64,000 nt of DNA. Origin: Terriglobus saanensis SP1PR4. Its GTDB lineage: Bacteria; Acidobacteriota; Terriglobia; Terriglobales; Acidobacteriaceae. The first letter of the stretch is position 1, and each line of letters starts with the position of its first letter. Below are positions 59,823-64,000 of the stretch, piece by piece. The translations under genes and the position numbers were made by a program. The DNA lies in contig NC_014963.1 of the NCBI RefSeq assembly GCF_000179915.2, positions 2,976,001 through 3,040,000 of the forward strand, written 5' to 3'. Below the pieces are notes generated by a model, which ran no database searches, was not told the origin of the DNA, and worked only from the letters and a program-made list of their open reading frames with translations.

Positions 59823-60209
59823 GTGAAGCTCCTCGAGTCCGGGAAATCTAAGAAAGTGCGTCAATTTTCTTTGTAGCTTTCTTTGTATCAGTTCGTGATG
59901 CATTCAGGTAATGATGCGGATTATAAGAATAGCGTTTGATGGGCGCAAGGGATTGATCGCCGAGCGTTTGAGGGAAATGGAAAGCTCCCGACCAAGAGTC
60001 TAAAGGACTGGAAGGTAGACCCTCAAACCACAGGAAGTGCTGCAGAACACCTACCAATGGAAATCCTACCTCCTTATCCACAACATATTGGGTTTGGATG
60101 TTGATTCCGGCCTACGCGGGCGGATAGCTTGAAAGCAGTCCCAGGCGCGGTATGGCGGCCCACAAGAGTGGTTCGTCCCGTTTTGCATGGTGTGGAGGTT
60201 CTTCGGTAG
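59823..60209. other. Intergenic region between the TPR-like gene and smc
   Basis: A divergent intergenic stretch of 387 bases. It holds a promoter for the minus-strand gene, a perfect DnaA-box-like TTATCCACA at 60074-60082, and a GGAGG ribosome binding site before smc. Reading frames here have no recognisable product. Confidence 0.5.
59920..59948 (-). promoter_or_regulatory. Candidate promoter of the TPR-like gene
   Basis: On the minus strand TTGCGC and a perfect TATAAT are separated by 17 bases, about 100 bases before the start codon. Consensus-based inference. Confidence 0.5.
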
Positions 60210-63200
60210 ATGCTCAAGCTCAAGCGCGTTCAGATTCTCGGGTTCAAATCGTTCTGCGATCGTACGGATGTTCAGCTCTCGGGCAGCGGCATTGCCGCCG
60301 TGGTGGGACCGAACGGATGCGGCAAGTCGAACATCTCCGATGCGATTACGTGGGTGCTGGGTGAACAGAGCGCAAAGAGCCTGCGCGGCATCAAGATGGA
60401 GGACGTCATCTTTGCCGGAACGCGCGACCGGAAACCGACCGGTATGGCCGAGGTTTCGCTGACGCTGGTCGACCCTGAGGTCTACGACGGTGCAGTCCCT
60501 TCTGCGGACGACGGTCCAGAGATCGTGATGCGAGACGATGTTCCCTCGGACTGGGACGAGAGCGAAGTGCGGGCAAAGTCTGCTGCGGCGACCGAAGAAG
60601 CCGTGCAGGAGGCCCAGCCGGGCACGATAGCGGATGGCTCCGAAGAAGCTGGAAAACCTGCGGAAGAGGTTGAAGCAGACGCGGAAGCGACGCAGGGAGC
60701 TACCTCTTCGAATGTGATTTTGAAGATTCGGCGGAGAAAGTTCAACCGGACGCCGGTGCGTGCGGGAGAGATCACGGTCACGCGTCGTCTATTTCGTTCG
60801 GGCGATAGTGAATACCTTCTGAACGGGAAGATCTGCCGCCTGCGCGATATTCAGGACATCTTCATGGGCACCGGTCTGAGCGGCGAGAACTACGCCATCA
60901 TCGGGCAGGAGCGCATCGGACAGTTGCTGAGTTCGAAGCCGCTGGATCGCCGTTCGATCATCGAAGAAGCTGCGGGCATTACGCGTTTCAAGACGAAGAA
61001 ACGGCTTGCAGAGCTTCGTCTGGAAGCGGCGAAGCAAAACCTTGCACGCGTGGACGATATCTTTGAGGAAGTAACGCGACAGATGGCCTCGCTGAAGCGG
61101 CAGGCGTCCAAAGCGGAGCGTTACGGTGCTCTGCGAGATGAGTTGCGCACCAAACTGCGCGTCGTGCTCGCAAGTCGTATGGCGCAGATGGATGCCGACC
61201 AGGCGGCGACGGCGGAGAAGATTGCCGAGTTGAACGGGCGCATCGACACGCAGGCCGCCAGCGTGGAGACCATGGACGCGGAGCATACCGAAGGCGTACA
61301 GCGCGGCTATGCGATGGACGAGCAGATTCGCGACGCCAACCTGCGTGCAAACCAGGCAGCAGTTGACCTGGAGCGCATCGTCTCGCGTACGGGCGCAAAC
61401 ACGGACCGCATCAGCGATCTCGTCTCGCGCATTGCCGGAGGACAGGATGAGCTGGCGCAGATTCGTACACAGCTTGAAGGGCTGGCAGCAGAGAGCACAG
61501 GGCTGAAGAGCTTCCTTGAAACGGCGACGGCGGAAACAGCCGCCGCCCGTGCTTTGGCTCAGCAGAAACAGACCGAAGCGGGCGAGGCTGTGCGCGCGGT
61601 AAACTCCGCCGAACAGGAGGCCGAGGCTGGCCGACGGCAGACGATGCAATTGCTGCAGCGGGCTTCGCAGACGCGAAACGAAGAGGCGCAGGCCGCAGAA
61701 GCGCTGGCGGGGCTTGATCGTGAGTCGCAGAGGCTGAATGCGGAGAGCGATCAGGCGCGGCGCGAACTGGAGGCCCTTGGCCAGCAGCGCGGCCAGGTGA
61801 AGATGAGCTTCGAGTCCGTCAACGAGCGGCTGGCGCGGTTGGAACAGGAGATTGCAGAGCTTCGTCTGCAGCTGGAATCCGGGCGCAAGGAAGAGTTGGA
61901 GACGCGTCGTCGTGGTGACGGCATGCGCGCCGAAATGGCAACGCTTGTAGGACGTCGGAACTCTTTGCAATCGCTCATCCGCGACCATAGCTACTCCACC
62001 GATACGGTGAAGAAGATCTTCAGCGCGAACCAGAAGGGCTCCCCAATGGCTCCGGTGGGAACGCTGGCAGACTTCCTCGAAGTCGAAGGCCAGTACGAGA
62101 CAGTAGTCGACGAGTTTCTGCGCGATGAGTTGAACTACATCGTCGTAAAGAGCTGGGATGCCGCAGATGCGGGCATGCAGATGTTGAAGGGCGACGTAGA
62201 TGGACGCGCTACCTTCCTGGTGCATCCGGATGACGCACAGGCACGCGTGAACCACTCTGCCGGTATGTCCGGCAGCATGACCACGGAGATCGCTGGCGTG
62301 GTGCCGTTGAAGAACTGCATCAAGGTGCTGGATGGCTTTGGCAAGTCTCTGGAAGTCTTTCTCCCCAAGCTGCGCGAAGGATATGTTGCGCCGGACTCCG
62401 AAGTAGCGCGTTCGCTGGCACTGGAGAATCCTGAGGCGTTCTTTCTCTCTCCAAATGGCGAGACCTTCCACAACATCACCGTAACCGGCGGCAAGCAGCG
62501 CGCCGAGGGTCCTCTCGCCATCAAGCGCGAGTTGCGCGAGGTCCAGCAGAAGCTGGATGCCGTCGAGATCGAACTTTCGAAGACCGATCTTCACTCCGCC
62601 GCGTTGGCACAGCAGATTACGCAGATGCAGGCGGTGTTGGAGTCTAAAAGCGCCGAGCGTCGCGATGCCGAGCGCGAGGCCGCAAACTCCGGTGCTGCCC
62701 TGCGACAGATGGAGTCCGAAACGGCACGCATCGAACGCCGAATGCAGGACTGGGCTCTTGCGAGCGAGCGCAATCGCGATGCGCGCGGTGCGAAAGAAGA
62801 GTTGAAGGCGCGCAAAGGCGAAGAGGCCGAGCGGATCGACGGCGAGCGCTCTGCGCTGGAAGAGCGCATCAGCGGCATCATGCAGGGCGCTGCTGAGTTG
62901 CGCGAGCGCCGCGAAGAGCTGCAACAGGCAGCGGCTGCGGCTTCTGCCGCGCTGGCAGGCCTGGAAGAGCGCCGTCGCAATGCGTCTGCGAACTTTGAAC
63001 AGAACGATCGACTTCGCAATAACCAGCAACAGCGGTTGATGCAGGTGGAGCAGCAGTTGGCAGCGGCAGCGGCGGAGAAGACTCGCCGCGAAGAGGAAAA
63101 CGTCTCGCTGGCGATGCAACTGACGGAGCTGACCGGCGTAAGGGAAGAGATGTCGGGCGAAGGCAAGAAGTTAAGCGAAGAGGCTTCCGCTCTGCGGGCA

Positions 63201-64000
63201 TCGCTTGCCGAGCTTGATGGCCGTCTGCGTGCCCTGCGTACGGAGACAGAGGCCTTGCGCGAACAGCGGAGCCAGTTGACGGCCAAAGCTGCGCGACTGG
63301 CTACCGAGATCGAGCATCTCGATGCCGCTTCCATCAACGACCTGGGCATCGAGTCTGCGGAACTTCGCGCGGATGAGACGATCATTCGCATCGAGGCGGA
63401 GCATCTCGTTGAATCGGAAGAAGAGACGCGTTCGCTCAAGCAAAAGCTTGAAGCCATGGGCCCCGTGAACATGATGGCCTTGGAAGAGTTTGCCGAAGCC
63501 TCCGGGCGGCATAGCTTCCTGGAAGGGCAGCGCAAGGACCTGCTGGATTCGATCGAGAATACGCAGATGTCCATCAAGGAAATTGACGAGATCTCGAAGC
63601 TGAAATTCGATGAAGCGTTTGCTCTGATCAACACGAATTTTGCTGAGACGTTCACTAAGCTCTTTGGCGGCGGACAGGCGTATATGAAGCTGACGGACGA
63701 GGCGAACTCGGCGGAGAGCGGCATCGACCTGGTAGCTTCGCCGCCGGGCAAGAAGCCGCAGAACGTGCTGCTGCTTTCGGGTGGTGAGAAGGCGCTGACT
63801 GCTCTTTCTCTTCTGGTCGGTATCTTCCAGTTCCAGCCGAGTCCCTTCTGCGTGCTGGACGAAGTGGATGCTCCGCTGGATGAAGCCAACGTGGTGCGCT
63901 TCTCCAGGCTGATTCATGACATGAGCCGGGAGACGCAGTTCATCGTCATCACCCATCACAAGCGGACGATGACCGAAGCAGACGTGATCTACGGCGTCAC
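60210..64000 (+). CDS. smc: Chromosome segregation protein SMC, 3' end cut by the window
   Basis: SMC dimers with ScpAB organise and segregate the chromosome. The frame runs open from ATG 60210 (GGAGG eleven bases upstream) to the window end, ~1263 residues. Head N-half: Walker A VVGPNGCGKSN (about 32-42), the Q-loop region WVLGEQSAKSLRG; R-loop and coiled coil follow. The hinge lies at about 605-750 (GSPMAPVGTLADFLEV). Coiled coils flank it, and the head C-half has the signature LLLSGGEKALTALSLL and Walker B PFCVLDEVDAPLDEANV, with the His switch in VITHHKRTM. Only about 40 residues are missing. Odd: between Val87 and Ile188 there are about 100 residues where most SMCs have about 15, a Glu/Asp/Ala-rich insertion. 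Confidence 0.95.
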   Translation, partial: MLKLKRVQILGFKSFCDRTDVQLSGSGIAAVVGPNGCGKSNISDAITWVLGEQSAKSLRGIKMEDVIFAGTRDRKPTGMAEVSLTLVDPEVYDGAVPSADDGPEIVMRDDVPSDWDESEVRAKSAAATEEAVQEAQPGTIADGSEEAGKPAEEVEADAEATQGATSSNVILKIRRRKFNRTPVRAGEITVTRRLFRSGDSEYLLNGKICRLRDIQDIFMGTGLSGENYAIIGQERIGQLLSSKPLDRRSIIEEAAGITRFKTKKRLAELRLEAAKQNLARVDDIFEEVTRQMASLKRQASKAERYGALRDELRTKLRVVLASRMAQMDADQAATAEKIAELNGRIDTQAASVETMDAEHTEGVQRGYAMDEQIRDANLRANQAAVDLERIVSRTGANTDRISDLVSRIAGGQDELAQIRTQLEGLAAESTGLKSFLETATAETAAARALAQQKQTEAGEAVRAVNSAEQEAEAGRRQTMQLLQRASQTRNEEAQAAEALAGLDRESQRLNAESDQARRELEALGQQRGQVKMSFESVNERLARLEQEIAELRLQLESGRKEELETRRRGDGMRAEMATLVGRRNSLQSLIRDHSYSTDTVKKIFSANQKGSPMAPVGTLADFLEVEGQYETVVDEFLRDELNYIVVKSWDAADAGMQMLKGDVDGRATFLVHPDDAQARVNHSAGMSGSMTTEIAGVVPLKNCIKVLDGFGKSLEVFLPKLREGYVAPDSEVARSLALENPEAFFLSPNGETFHNITVTGGKQRAEGPLAIKRELREVQQKLDAVEIELSKTDLHSAALAQQITQMQAVLESKSAERRDAEREAANSGAALRQMESETARIERRMQDWALASERNRDARGAKEELKARKGEEAERIDGERSALEERISGIMQGAAELRERREELQQAAAAASAALAGLEERRRNASANFEQNDRLRNNQQQRLMQVEQQLAAAAAEKTRREEENVSLAMQLTELTGVREEMSGEGKKLSEEASALRASLAELDGRLRALRTETEALREQRSQLTAKAARLATEIEHLDAASINDLGIESAELRADETIIRIEAEHLVESEEETRSLKQKLEAMGPVNMMALEEFAEASGRHSFLEGQRKDLLDSIENTQMSIKEIDEISKLKFDEAFALINTNFAETFTKLFGGGQAYMKLTDEANSAESGIDLVASPPGKKPQNVLLLSGGEKALTALSLLVGIFQFQPSPFCVLDEVDAPLDEANVVRFSRLIHDMSRETQFIVITHHKRTMTEADVIYGV

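Noticed and set aside
60789-63119. 776-codon open frame antisense to smc
   Set aside because: Its translation has no family motifs and mirrors the high third-position GC of smc, which carries complete SMC motifs on the plus strand.

Overview
The window (about 60% GC by eye) looks like the chromosome of a soil or aquatic member of the phylum Acidobacteria (Acidobacteriaceae; Terriglobus/Granulicella/Edaphobacter-like). The argument is from gene content: a 1162-residue Oar-like TonB-dependent receptor with an N-terminal carboxypeptidase-regulatory-like domain, an OprB-type porin, a GH92 mannosidase, DUF3224, DUF2235 and FecR/DUF6600 proteins, and a family of short palindromic repeats scattered between (and once within) genes. 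No phage, insertion sequence, CRISPR array or rRNA operon was seen. The replicon looks like ordinary core plus accessory chromosome.

Layout. 1-8 kb: the tail of an acyltransferase-3 gene, a berberine-bridge-like flavin oxidase, a Cys/Met-metabolism PLP enzyme, tRNA-Val(UAC), a ChbG/HpnK deacetylase, a LytS-type sensor kinase, ribA, a cupin and an OmpA-like lipoprotein. 8-20 kb: uvrC (carrying an in-frame copy of the dispersed repeat), a PIN-toxin pair, a TonB receptor, a YpfJ-type zinc metallopeptidase, a GH92 alpha-mannosidase, a class A (A2-like) beta-lactamase, a DUF2235 hydrolase and a DUF4440-like lipoprotein. 20-30 kb: the Oar-like receptor, a membrane protein, a Tat-exported unknown protein, an APC permease, glgA and rsmA. 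30-39 kb: a FecR/DUF6600 protein, an unknown secreted protein overlapping ruvC, thiG, a small membrane protein, an OprB porin, a GDSL esterase, prepilin peptidase and DUF3224.

39.2-53.2 kb is one long respiratory complex I operon, nuoA-C-D-(unknown 98 aa)-E-F-G-H-J-K-L-M-N, behind a good sigma-70-like promoter. nuoB and nuoI, which encode core Fe-S subunits, are not in the cluster. It converges, across a bidirectional terminator, on a partial ATP synthase operon (atpZ-like, atpI-like, atpB, atpE) that lacks subunit b and all F1 genes. The cell's two main energy-coupling complexes are therefore encoded back to back here, but both are incomplete and must be finished by genes elsewhere. 55-64 kb: a Gly/His-rich secreted protein, lysS coupled to a YmdB-family phosphodiesterase, a secreted TPR-like protein, and smc running off the right edge with an unusual acidic insertion of about 85 residues in its N-terminal ATPase head.

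Starts were refined where a Shine-Dalgarno sequence and signal peptide favoured an internal codon. All family assignments are from reading motifs, without database searches.
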